Shown here one piece after another: positions 8,557 through 16,694 of a DNA stretch of 64,000 nt. Position 1 is the first letter of the stretch; each line of letters opens with the position of its first letter. The DNA lies in contig NZ_JALAHI010000142.1 in assembly GCF_022711995.1 (NCBI RefSeq), positions 1 to 64,000 of the forward strand, written 5' to 3'. The notes under the pieces are model-generated. The model did no database searches and had not been told where the DNA came from. It was given only the letters and a program-made list of their open reading frames with translations. The stretch is from Enterococcus sp. (GTDB lineage: Bacteria > Bacillota > Bacilli > Lactobacillales > Enterococcaceae). Both the position numbers and the translations under genes were made by a program.

Positions 8557-9951
8557 TTAAGGAATTGCGATGGTGACATCGACGGTCTGGATCGCCACGT
8601 CATAAAATGGATCTTCTCGTCTGCCCAAGAAATCTTTTGCTTGCGCTGGGAAAAGAGCATACATCAGCACATCTTCTTCCGTTTTGGCATATTCATTGAT
8701 TTCTTGCTCGAATGCAGGGAGCTGCGGCGGAATCAAATCTGCTGGACGTTCGGTGATCACCGCTTCTGTTCCAATGATTTTTTCTTGGATCTCTGTTTTG
8801 ATCGGTGCCGGAGGACGACCGTAAAGACCACGAACGTAGTCTTTGATCTCCGTTGGGACTAATTTGTAGCGTTCACCAGAAATCACATTCATCAACGCCT
8901 GTGTGCCAACCATTTGAGACAAAGGGGTAACTAAAGGAGGAAATCCAAGGTCGGCACGCACTTTCGGCACTTCGGCCAATACTTCTTCGTACTTGTCCTG
9001 CAGACCTTGTTCTGTCAATTGACTCAATAAGTTGGATAACATCCCACCAGGCACTTGATAAATCAATGTTTTTGGTTCTGTATCTTTGACTTTCGGATTC
9101 AAGATTCCTTCCTCTCGGAACCGATCACGGATTGGATTGAAATAATCAGCAACTTCAGCCAATTTCTTTTTGTCCAGGTTTGTCTCAAATCCTAGTTCTT
9201 CCAAGGCAATCGCCACAGATTCTGTTGCTGGCTGACTCGTTCCCCCTGCAAATGAAGAAATTGCTGTATCGATAATATCTGCTCCAGCTTCTGCAACTTT
9301 CAAATAAGTCATTTCTGAAATACCACTGGTGGCGTGGGTGTGGACCTCTAATGGCAGATCCACAGCATCTTTGATTCGGCTGACCAATTCAAATCCGATT
9401 TGAGGGGTCAGGACACCAGCCATATCTTTGATACAAATCGAATCAGCTCCAAGATCCGCCATTTCTTTTGCTAAGTGCACAAAGTATGCAACGGTATGCA
9501 CTTCGCTGGTTGTATAAGAGATCGCTGTTTGACAATGACCGCCAGCTTCTTTAGCTGTTGTGATAGAAGTCGCCAAATTTCGGGTATCGTTCAACGCATC
9601 AAATACACGAATAATATCGATGCCGTTCTTGATCGATGTCTCAACAAATTTTCGCACCACATCATCCGCATAATTTTTGTATCCCAGTAAGTTTTGCCCC
9701 CGAAGAAGCATCTGCAATTTGGTGTTCTTCACTTCGCGGCGAATCTGCCGTAGACGTTCCCAAGGATCTTCATTTAAGAAACGAATACATGAATCAAAGG
9801 TTGCTCCGCCCCACATTTCTAATGAATGGTAGCCTACTTCATCCAATGTTTTAATGATGGGCAACATATCTGACGTTGGCATTCTGGTAGCGATCAAGCT
9901 TTGTTGGCCGTCACGTAAGACTGTTTCCATGAATTGAATTTTCTTAGTCAT
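8557..9951 (-). CDS. oadA: Oxaloacetate decarboxylase alpha subunit (carboxyltransferase)
   Basis: 464 residues from ATG 9951, chosen because GGAAGG lies just upstream; it overlaps the end of citX by 8 bases. The carboxyltransferase TIM barrel is clear: ETVLRDGQQSL at the N-terminus, ALNDTRN, SICIKDMAGVL (metal ligand and catalytic region near 175) and HTHATSG. It transfers the carboxyl group of oxaloacetate to biotin, giving pyruvate. Unlike the Klebsiella protein it has no C-terminal biotin domain; the carrier is the separate 15522-15929 gene. It is the last gene of the operon. Confidence 0.95.
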   Translation of the reverse strand: MTKKIQFMETVLRDGQQSLIATRMPTSDMLPIIKTLDEVGYHSLEMWGGATFDSCIRFLNEDPWERLRQIRREVKNTKLQMLLRGQNLLGYKNYADDVVRKFVETSIKNGIDIIRVFDALNDTRNLATSITTAKEAGGHCQTAISYTTSEVHTVAYFVHLAKEMADLGADSICIKDMAGVLTPQIGFELVSRIKDAVDLPLEVHTHATSGISEMTYLKVAEAGADIIDTAISSFAGGTSQPATESVAIALEELGFETNLDKKKLAEVADYFNPIRDRFREEGILNPKVKDTEPKTLIYQVPGGMLSNLLSQLTEQGLQDKYEEVLAEVPKVRADLGFPPLVTPLSQMVGTQALMNVISGERYKLVPTEIKDYVRGLYGRPPAPIKTEIQEKIIGTEAVITERPADLIPPQLPAFEQEINEYAKTEEDVLMYALFPAQAKDFLGRREDPFYDVAIQTVDVTIAIP

Positions 9952-10495
9952 CTGCTTGCATCCTTCCTTTTGAAACGAGTTCATTTATTTTTTGCTGTAT
10001 TGTTTCGACAGAATGCCTTCTTGATCGTCCACATAGTTTTGCTTCCTTGTCACAAACAAAACAGCGGCGTTTGGGGTAGTCTAACGCTTCGCGACTGATC
10101 GACTGCACTTCACCCGCTTCTAGCCAGAGCACATCAAGATCGGCTAATCGCCCATAAGGATGGCTTTCTTCAAGTTTCACCATCCTTTTCTTTAATTCTT
10201 CTTTTTTTAAAGGAAGTAAAAGAAAATATTCATAACCAGTTTTTTCATTTCGATAAAGATGAAGGAAAGAAAAAACATCGGCCACAGCTAATTCGACTTC
10301 ATCCATCAAGCTTTTAAAAACGACTTCTAATCCAGCTGATGTTTTGACAGGTCCGGGAATATTCATGGTGGCCGACAGCAGTGTGTATTGGGGCGCCGAA
10401 TCCAGTAACTCTTTTTGCCGTTTTGCACGCTGTTCTCTCGCCGCCAATACTTCTGCTAATGAAACTTCCGGTCCCTCAAATAACAAGCTACACAT
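9944..10495 (-). CDS. citX: Apo-citrate lyase phosphoribosyl-dephospho-CoA transferase
   Basis: A 183-residue CitX: EVLAAREQRAKRQ near the N-terminus and the C-terminal C-G-R-S-R-R-H motif typical of the family. It attaches the 2'-(5''-triphosphoribosyl)-3'-dephospho-CoA made by CitG to a serine of the acyl carrier CitD. The ATG overlaps the citF stop by 8 bases, so translation is coupled. The standard fusion with CitG seen in some genera is not present; CitG is encoded separately at 18868. Confidence 0.92.
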   Translation of the reverse strand: MCSLLFEGPEVSLAEVLAAREQRAKRQKELLDSAPQYTLLSATMNIPGPVKTSAGLEVVFKSLMDEVELAVADVFSFLHLYRNEKTGYEYFLLLPLKKEELKKRMVKLEESHPYGRLADLDVLWLEAGEVQSISREALDYPKRRCFVCDKEAKLCGRSRRHSVETIQQKINELVSKGRMQADD

Positions 10496-12020
10496 TTCTC
10501 ACAACATCAATGAGGGTGCCATCGCGGTATTCAATCAATGCCACTACTTTATCGCCATAGTGAATGGCTTCAGGCGTTCCAACAATCTGGTAAGCTTTCT
10601 CTTTTAACTCTTCGATCGTATACTGAGGCACATCTAATGTTTTAAACTGTTCAATCAAATCTTGACGTGCTGGATTGATGGCAATCCCTACTTCTGTCAC
10701 GATCACATCGATACTTGTTCCTGGAGTGACTACCGTATTTACTTTGTCAACGATCGTTGGAATTCTGCCTCGCACTAATGGGGAAATAACGAGACTCATT
10801 TTGCATGCCATACTCGTATCAGAGTGCCCGCCTGATGCGCCGCGAATCACACCATCAGATCCTGTCATCACGTTCACATTGTAGTCTGTATCGATTTCCA
10901 ATGCGGACAAAATAGCGGTGTCTAATTGGTTGATCACCGAGCCTTTACTTAACGGCGAAGCATACATCTCGGCATCGATTTCATAGTGTCCGGCATTGCT
11001 TCCTAATGAAAGGGCTGAAGAATGATCGAAATCTTGTACATCAATGATTTTTTCAACCAATCCTTCCTCCAATAGTTCCACCATTGCATTGGTAATCCCG
11101 CCCAATGCAAAGCTCGCTTTTATTCCGTCTTTCAGCATCGCTTCGCGCAAAAAGCGGGAAACAGCTAATGCAGCACCACCGGTACCTGTTTGAAAGGAGA
11201 AACCCTCTTTATAGTAAGGAGAATTTGTGATCACTTTTGCTGCGTACTCTGCGATCAATAGTTCTTTCGGATTTTTGGTAAAGCGGGTTGCTCCTTTGGC
11301 AATCCCTTGTGGGTCACCGATTGCTTCCACTTCAACCACATAATCCACATCGGTTTGCGGAATACTGATTGGTGTATTCGGAAATGGCACCAGCGTATCT
11401 GTGATGATCACAACTTTATCTGCATATTTTGCATCGATCATTGCGTACCCTAATGAGCCACAGGTGGCTTTTCCTACTGTCCCATTGGCATTACCATAAG
11501 CATCTGCACTTGGTGCGCCTAAAAAAGCCACGTCGATATGCACATCACCAGCGGCAATGGCCCGAGCACGACCGCCATGTGAACGGATCACAACAGGATT
11601 TTCCATGATTCCTGCTGAAATCGCTGCCCCTACATTGTCTCTCAATCCGCTGGAAGTAATATTGGTAACAACGCCATTTTTGATATGGTCAATCAATGGT
11701 GCATGGACGTTTGCGATGGAGCTCGGGGCAATCGAAATATTTTTGATACCCATATTAGCGATTTCTTCCAAGACCATATTCATGACATAATCCCCTTCAC
11801 GAAAATGATGGTGGAAGGAAATCGTCATGCCATCTTTCAGCCCTGTCTTTTCGATGGCTTCACGAATACTACCAAGAAGTTTGGTATCTCTTGGGCGAAC
11901 GGGAGTAACGGTACGACTCGCTTCTTGATACGTATCGATATGCACCAATTCTCCTTCGAACACACCGTATTGATCCGCATATACTTGTGGAATCTCTTTG
12001 CCTACTTTGTTCATGACCAT
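10488..12020 (-). CDS. citF: Citrate lyase alpha subunit (citrate CoA-transferase)
   Basis: 510 residues, the normal size. This subunit exchanges acetate on the acyl-carrier prosthetic group for citrate. Conserved blocks include GMTISFHHHFREGDYVMN, VDVAFLGAPSADAYGN-like text (IDVAFLGAPSADAYGN), GKATCGSLGYAMIDA and FALGGITNAMVELLEEG. The ATG follows a GAGGAGGAG ribosome binding site inside the citE terminus; a second ATG two codons later is possible. It sits in the usual citD-E-F-X order. Confidence 0.96.
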   Translation of the reverse strand: MVMNKVGKEIPQVYADQYGVFEGELVHIDTYQEASRTVTPVRPRDTKLLGSIREAIEKTGLKDGMTISFHHHFREGDYVMNMVLEEIANMGIKNISIAPSSIANVHAPLIDHIKNGVVTNITSSGLRDNVGAAISAGIMENPVVIRSHGGRARAIAAGDVHIDVAFLGAPSADAYGNANGTVGKATCGSLGYAMIDAKYADKVVIITDTLVPFPNTPISIPQTDVDYVVEVEAIGDPQGIAKGATRFTKNPKELLIAEYAAKVITNSPYYKEGFSFQTGTGGAALAVSRFLREAMLKDGIKASFALGGITNAMVELLEEGLVEKIIDVQDFDHSSALSLGSNAGHYEIDAEMYASPLSKGSVINQLDTAILSALEIDTDYNVNVMTGSDGVIRGASGGHSDTSMACKMSLVISPLVRGRIPTIVDKVNTVVTPGTSIDVIVTEVGIAINPARQDLIEQFKTLDVPQYTIEELKEKAYQIVGTPEAIHYGDKVVALIEYRDGTLIDVVRNV

Positions 12021-12022
12021 GC

Positions 12023-12910
12023 CTAAATCTCCTCCTCCGTAATCAACTTCGCGGCCTTAGCCAATGCAATCACTCGCTGTGCCCGTTCAACGATGGGCTT
12101 GTCCACCATTTTTCCATTGACTGAAATAACTCCGGAGCCTTTTGCTTCCGCCTCACGAATGCCCCAAATGACTTCTTTGGCATTCTGGATTTCTTTTTCT
12201 GTCGGTGTATAAATCGCATTTACCAATGGGATTTGTCGTGGATTGATCACGGACTTCCCATCAAATCCTAGTTGCTTGATTTGTTGCACTTCATTTTGGA
12301 AGCCTGTTACATTGTCCACGTCCGAATAGACGGTATCGATAGCCGCGATTCCTGCAGCTCTGGCTGCATGCAGAATCATGTTGCGGGCAAAGGCTAATTC
12401 CTGTCCGTCGGGATAGCGCTTGGTTTTCATATTTGTGACGTAATCTTCTGCTCCTAAAGCAATTCCGATCAGTCGCTCTGACGCTTTGGCGATCTCCCGG
12501 GCATTCAATACCCCTTCTGCAGACTCGATGGCTGCCATCATTTTCGTTGTCCCCACTGGAATCTGATTGTCTTTTTCAACAGATGTAATCACCGCATCTA
12601 CATCTAAAATATCTTGTGCCGTCTCTGTTTTTGGCAAGCGAATAACTTCAACACCAGCCAAGACCATTGCTTCAACATCTTGGGCGCCACCGGCGTCTAG
12701 TCCATTGATCCGTACAACTGTTTCTACATTGCTGTAATCAAATGTTTTCAATGCAAAGTGAACCAATGTACGCGCAGCATCTTTTTCTTTCAGAGAAACG
12801 GCATCTTCTAAATCAAACATAATTGAGTCTGCACCATATAACGGCGCGTCCCTTAGCATTGCTGCATTTGCGCCTGGAACAAACATCATGGTTCTTCTTA
12901 AACGTTCCAT
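12023..12910 (-). CDS. citE: Citrate lyase beta subunit (citryl-CoA lyase)
   Basis: 295 residues of the HpcH/HpaI aldolase fold: [15 protein letters not shown] at the N-terminus, [28 protein letters not shown], and [12 protein letters not shown] with the metal-binding glutamate. It cleaves citryl-ACP to oxaloacetate and acetyl-ACP. The start overlaps citD by 13 bases with GGAAGGAG in front. Its product oxaloacetate is the substrate of the OadA/B/D/H complex encoded in the same operon. Confidence 0.96.
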   Translation of the reverse strand: MERLRRTMMFVPGANAAMLRDAPLYGADSIMFDLEDAVSLKEKDAARTLVHFALKTFDYSNVETVVRINGLDAGGAQDVEAMVLAGVEVIRLPKTETAQDILDVDAVITSVEKDNQIPVGTTKMMAAIESAEGVLNAREIAKASERLIGIALGAEDYVTNMKTKRYPDGQELAFARNMILHAARAAGIAAIDTVYSDVDNVTGFQNEVQQIKQLGFDGKSVINPRQIPLVNAIYTPTEKEIQNAKEVIWGIREAEAKGSGVISVNGKMVDKPIVERAQRVIALAKAAKLITEEEI

Positions 12911-13206
12911 GAGTCAATCTCCTTCCAATCATATGCGTCTTTTTTTGCTGCCCGATGAATGGCGGTAATGGTTCGGGCTTGAATCGTACAATCCAAAGCG
13001 CCTTTATCAACGGCAGCTACTCGAACAGACTTGATTCCTAAATTTTTGATGGTCTCTTCGATCATTTTTTTGATTTGCTGACCAAATTGTTTCTCCACAC
13101 TGCTTTCCAGAGAAATTCGGATTTCTTCAACTTCAATTGGCTCAACAGTAATCAAAATGTCGCTCGACTCTACTGTACCGGCTACTGCAATTTGTGTAAT
13201 TTCCAT
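12898..13206 (-). CDS. citD: Citrate lyase acyl carrier protein (gamma subunit)
   Basis: A 102-residue CitD. The motif AGTVESSD contains Ser14, the position that carries the phosphoribosyl-dephospho-CoA group in characterised homologues. The remainder ([26 protein letters not shown]) matches the family. It lies six bases after citC and overlaps citE. Confidence 0.95.
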   Translation of the reverse strand: MEITQIAVAGTVESSDILITVEPIEVEEIRISLESSVEKQFGQQIKKMIEETIKNLGIKSVRVAAVDKGALDCTIQARTITAIHRAAKKDAYDWKEIDSWNV

Positions 13207-13212
13207 AGGGGT

Positions 13213-14199
13213 TCACCTCTCGTTTTTTAGATAATGATAGGTCGTTGCTGGTAAAAATTGATGCAAACGGCGGTCATCCTGATTTTTCAAGGCTTCTCGA
13301 ACTTTGGTGGCACTGATGATCTCGCCAGCAACACGCAATCTAGGTAAAATAACCAATTCTAACGAATCGCCAAACATTTCCTGCATCGCATGATTGTACG
13401 TATCGGTCACCTTTGAATAAGGTTCCTCGCCGACAAACCGTGTCCGAATGTCTAACACTGGGGCTATCTTCTCTTTAAATAGTTGCGCATCCACCTTTGC
13501 CTGAAGCTTTGCCACTGTTTCTATGGCACTGTCTTTCAGAAAGTAGGAAGGAAATGTTGCAGAAGACACCAGATAATCATTGGTAGGAAACACCGTCACA
13601 TTGGGCAAATGAGCGACACCGCGTTTGACCATTGCCATCCGGTCTGCAGTCGAAAACTCTGAACGATCTTCGGATAGCACAAAGACATAGACTTGCTGAC
13701 TCTGCTCCGCAGCTGTCTCGACAAGATACTGATGTCCTTTGGTAAAGGGATTGGCATTCATCACGATACTACTGCCGCTGCCCGTTTTTTTTCCTTGGGC
13801 TAAGAGAGAAAGATAGCTGGTAAAATTAGGCAACCCTCGTTCCATAAAAAGAATTTCTGAGGTTGCGATGATTTTCTGAAACCCTAGTGAGCGAAAGATC
13901 GATTCATTGTTGGGTTTTGAATACAAGAAATAATGCTGTTCTCCTTCTTCTGCCAAGCGATCAATCAGATGCTGAATGATTTCCGTCAGTAGATTTTCTG
14001 ATTGAAAGGTTTTGCAAACAACCAAGCATTTCAATATGTTGCGGTAATAAGATCCAGTCGCAACCAGTAAATCGTTATGATAGATCCCCACTGTGTAATC
14101 CAGTTCTTCCTCTTTATTCAGACCGGCTTGATCCATCAAGGAAGCCCACTGTTCATAGACTCCTTGATCTCTTAGCCATAACCGTTTGATTGAATACAT
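13213..14199 (-). CDS. citC: [Citrate (pro-3S)-lyase] ligase
   Basis: 328 residues: an N-terminal GNAT-like domain (residues 1-130) and a C-terminal nucleotidyltransferase domain with MNANPFTKGHQYLV, the family form of the HxGH-type nucleotide motif, plus a later I-S-A-T-K-V-R-E-A motif. It acetylates the prosthetic group of citrate lyase with ATP and acetate, switching the enzyme on. It is located between the small oadG-like gene and citD. Confidence 0.93.
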   Translation of the reverse strand: MYSIKRLWLRDQGVYEQWASLMDQAGLNKEEELDYTVGIYHNDLLVATGSYYRNILKCLVVCKTFQSENLLTEIIQHLIDRLAEEGEQHYFLYSKPNNESIFRSLGFQKIIATSEILFMERGLPNFTSYLSLLAQGKKTGSGSSIVMNANPFTKGHQYLVETAAEQSQQVYVFVLSEDRSEFSTADRMAMVKRGVAHLPNVTVFPTNDYLVSSATFPSYFLKDSAIETVAKLQAKVDAQLFKEKIAPVLDIRTRFVGEEPYSKVTDTYNHAMQEMFGDSLELVILPRLRVAGEIISATKVREALKNQDDRRLHQFLPATTYHYLKNER

Positions 14200-14220
14200 A
14201 AACGTCTCTTCTTTGTCTTT

Positions 14221-14346
14221 TTATTTTTTTATTGGGAAAAGTTTGCTGAGCAGCATGGAAGCAAGATAGATAATCAAGATAACCACAAAGACGCCACCCC
14301 AGCCCAGCACTAACAATTCCAGTGATTTCATTAAATCTGCTGACAT
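14221..14346 (-). CDS. OadG-like small membrane subunit of oxaloacetate decarboxylase
   Basis: A 41-residue protein that is easily missed by gene callers. ATG 14344-14346 follows AAAGGAG. It has an amphipathic N-terminus (SADLMKSLELL), one hydrophobic helix (VLGWGGVFVVILIIYLASMLL) and a basic tail. Size, single helix and position directly after oadB fit the gamma chain (OadG family), which bridges alpha and beta subunits in Klebsiella and Vibrio. That role here is an inference; the zinc-binding tail of classical OadG is not present. Confidence 0.7.
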   Translation of the reverse strand: MSADLMKSLELLVLGWGGVFVVILIIYLASMLLSKLFPIKK

Positions 14347-14361
14347 CGAATTTCTCCTTTC

Positions 14362-15486
14362 TTAGGTTAGTAAAGCAAGCAATAAACCACCTGCAATAAC
14401 GGAAGCAATCTGACCAGAAACATTGGCACCGGCTGCATGCATCAAAATAAAGTTTTGTGGGTCTTCATCTGTTGCCATTTTTTGGATCACTCGACTTGAC
14501 ATAGGGAATGCCGAAATTCCTGCGGCGCCAATCATTGGATTGATTTTTTCTTTTCTGAACAGGTTCAGCAGTTTAGCAAATAAGACACCACCGACAGAGT
14601 CCATAATGAAGGCAACTAAACCTAAAGCGATTACCATCAATGTATCGACTTGCAAAAATTCTTCATACTGCATTTTTACTGAGATAGAGAGTCCCAACAA
14701 AATACTAATGATGTTGACCAGCTCATTTTGAGCCGTGATAGAAAGTCGGTCTAATACGCCACATTCTCTCAAAAGATTTCCGAACATCAAGAAACCAACT
14801 AATGGCAGAGATACAGGGGCAATGAGTCCGGCAACGACAGAAATCACGATCGGAAAAAGAATTTTTGCTGTTTGTGAAACTTCGCCAGCACGATAAGTCA
14901 TCCGAATCGAGCGCTCTTTTTTCGTTGTGACCGCCTTGATTGCAACCGGCTGAATGATTGGCACCAATGCCATATACGAATAAGCTGCAACCATGATTGC
15001 TCCCATATATTTGGAATTCAACGTGTTGGCGACAAAGATCGATGTTGGACCATCGGCGGCTCCAATGATGCCAATGGAAGCTGCATCATTCAAATCAAAT
15101 CCTAATAAGACAGCAACGATGATCGTAAAGAAAATACCAAATTGGGCTGCAGCCCCAAATAAAAGCAGAAAAGGATTTTGGAGTAGCGGACCGAAGTCGA
15201 TCATGGCTCCAATTCCGATAAACAAAAGCAATGGAAATAACTCGGTTGAGATTCCCATATCAAACAATACTTGAAAAGGTCCCGGTTCCCCGCCAGCACT
15301 CAACACACCAGAATTCGGGAAATTTACTAAAATGGTTCCTAGCCCCATCGGAACTAGCAGTGTTGGTTCATATTCTTTTTTGATTCCTAAATACATCAGG
15401 ATGCCACCGACTACCATCATGACAATCCGTCCGGGTTCTTGTCCCATCCCTAAAAAGCCTTCAATCAGAGTTTCCACTAACGTCAC
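14362..15486 (-). CDS. oadB: Sodium-translocating oxaloacetate decarboxylase beta subunit
   Basis: 374 residues, almost entirely hydrophobic with about nine membrane helices. Diagnostic blocks are MDFGPLLQNPFLLLFGAAAQ-like text near residue 90, NDAASIGIIGAADGPTSIF, the conserved NTLNSKYMGAIMVAAYSYMA region and GGLLLALLT at the end. It decarboxylates carboxybiotin and pumps Na+ outward. The aspartate in the G-A-A-D-G-P motif corresponds to the functional Asp203 of the Klebsiella protein. It is flanked by the biotin carrier and the small subunit genes. Confidence 0.95.
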   Translation of the reverse strand: MTLVETLIEGFLGMGQEPGRIVMMVVGGILMYLGIKKEYEPTLLVPMGLGTILVNFPNSGVLSAGGEPGPFQVLFDMGISTELFPLLLFIGIGAMIDFGPLLQNPFLLLFGAAAQFGIFFTIIVAVLLGFDLNDAASIGIIGAADGPTSIFVANTLNSKYMGAIMVAAYSYMALVPIIQPVAIKAVTTKKERSIRMTYRAGEVSQTAKILFPIVISVVAGLIAPVSLPLVGFLMFGNLLRECGVLDRLSITAQNELVNIISILLGLSISVKMQYEEFLQVDTLMVIALGLVAFIMDSVGGVLFAKLLNLFRKEKINPMIGAAGISAFPMSSRVIQKMATDEDPQNFILMHAAGANVSGQIASVIAGGLLLALLT

Positions 15487-15521
15487 TTCCTCTATTCATT
15501 AAATTTTTTATTGATCCAATC

Positions 15522-15929
15522 CTATGAATGAATCGTGATCAACGGGTCACCAGGATTGACCATTTCCCCTTGAGTAACATGAATACCAGCTACTGTTCCC
15601 GCTTTTCCAGCAACAATCTCATTTTCCATTTTCATAGCTTCTAAGATCATCAGTGGTTGATTTTCCTCCACAGTATCGCCAACATTCACTAAGATTTTCA
15701 AAATCGTTCCCGGCATTGGCGAAGGCATGGCATCTGCGCCTGCAGCAATGGGTGCTGCTTGGGAGGCAGGTGTCTCAGCTGCGGCTGGTGTTGCGGTTTG
15801 TGGAGCTGGTGTTTCAACAACTGGTTGAACCGGCGGCTGAATGGGAGCCGCTTGTGGTGTACCCCCGACTTCTTCCATCTCTACTAAATATTCTTTGCCA
15901 TCAATCGAAATTTTAAATTTGCGTAACAT
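15522..15929 (-). CDS. oadD: Biotin carboxyl carrier subunit of oxaloacetate decarboxylase
   Basis: 135 residues: a short N-terminal segment (1-22), a flexible Ala/Pro-rich linker (about 24-65) and a biotinyl domain (68-135) with the biotinylation motif EAMKMEN, Lys100 being the target. It moves carboxybiotin between OadA and OadB. In enterococci and lactobacilli this carrier is a separate gene, as here. Naming follows the E. faecalis oadHDB scheme as I remember it. Confidence 0.9.
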   Translation of the reverse strand: MLRKFKISIDGKEYLVEMEEVGGTPQAAPIQPPVQPVVETPAPQTATPAAAETPASQAAPIAAGADAMPSPMPGTILKILVNVGDTVEENQPLMILEAMKMENEIVAGKAGTVAGIHVTQGEMVNPGDPLITIHS

Positions 15930-15947
15930 TGTTTTCCCTCCAAATTC

Positions 15948-16274
15948 CTATTTTTTATGGATCTTTTGTACAACAAACTGACTCTGCGCGTTGATCCCAG
16001 CCGCTAGACTTGCTGCGATGATAGACACAAGTTTCGCCTCCGGATTGCGCTGCATTACTTTTTTGACCACAAATTGACTTTTCGGTTGATCACCTGCCGC
16101 AATGGCTGTCGCGATCAAACTAACAAGCTGATAGTCTTCTGTACTCGCTTCGATATATGCAGGAACCGCTTTCCATTTCATTTCAGATTCATCATCATCG
16201 TGTTTTTCAGAAGAGATTTTTGTTATTTCTTGATGAGGTTCACTTTTTTTGAACAGTCGGGTGAATAATCCCAT
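15948..16274 (-). CDS. oadH: OadH-like subunit of the oxaloacetate decarboxylase complex
   Basis: 108 residues from ATG 16274, chosen over an upstream ATG because AAAGGAG is seven bases before it. The sequence contains two similar segments: YQLVSLIATAIAAGDQPKSQFVVKKV and AKLVSIIAASLAAGINAQSQFVVQKI, a clear internal duplication of about 26 residues. The first ORF of E. faecalis-type citrate operons encodes such a protein; its job in the complex is not well understood. As the first gene after the promoter it is followed closely by oadD. Confidence 0.75.
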   Translation of the reverse strand: MGLFTRLFKKSEPHQEITKISSEKHDDDESEMKWKAVPAYIEASTEDYQLVSLIATAIAAGDQPKSQFVVKKVMQRNPEAKLVSIIAASLAAGINAQSQFVVQKIHKK

Positions 16275-16308
16275 GAAGTTACTCCTTTCATTTTTTTCGT
16301 TCTCATCC

Positions 16309-16314
16309 ACATTA
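16309..16314 (-). promoter_or_regulatory. -10 element of the oadH operon
   Basis: TATAAT on the minus strand about 35 bases before the oadH start; no TTGACA-like hexamer is found 16-18 bases upstream, which suggests an activator-dependent promoter (CitO would be the activator). Confidence 0.5.
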
Positions 16315-16395
16315 TATTGATAATGGACCAATCCGGTAGTTCTAAATCAAAGATTATTGTTTTTTTTCTGTTCCTATTTTTCAAATATTTCCAAA

Positions 16396-16437
16396 AACGG
16401 CTGATAAACGTTGATTTAACAACGTTTATCAGCCGTT
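16396..16437. repeat. Perfect 18-bp palindrome between the divergent citrate operons
   Basis: AACGGCTGATAAACGTTG and its exact reverse complement separated by six bases. On the minus strand it is followed by TTTTTGG, so it resembles a terminator pointing toward oadH; as DNA it could also be an operator. It lies about 120 bases upstream of the oadH start codon. Confidence 0.75.
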
Positions 16438-16694
16438 AAGATTTTATTAATATCTTGTTAAGCCTCTATTAAGAACACCTAGACCAAATTGTTTTTTTCC
16501 TGTTCTTTTTCCGTATTCAATCTATCTTATCCATCGAATATTGCTTATTCTATAGTCGTCAAACGGAAAAGCGAATTGTTTCTAATATGTGTCTTTCTCC
16601 CCCAAAGATATGAGAACTTGTTTTTTATTGGTAATAATTGGCACCGTTTACAAAAACAGAAATTATTAAATCAGTTGTAGAAAGGAAGAAAAAT

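Larger units (their letters stand above)
16275..16694. other. Divergent citrate operon control region
   Basis: About 420 bp between oadH and citH. It holds a TATAAT on the minus strand at 16309-16314 without a good -35, an 18-bp perfect palindrome (16396-16437), an AT-rich AAGAT...ATCTT inverted repeat (16438-16456), and a run of AT-rich sequence before citH. I found no convincing cre consensus by eye. CitO is the expected regulator. Confidence 0.6.

Noticed and set aside
16275..16694. cre site in the citrate control region
   Set aside because: Several CG-centred stretches were compared with TGWAANCGNTNWCA; none exceeded about 9 of 14 in register.
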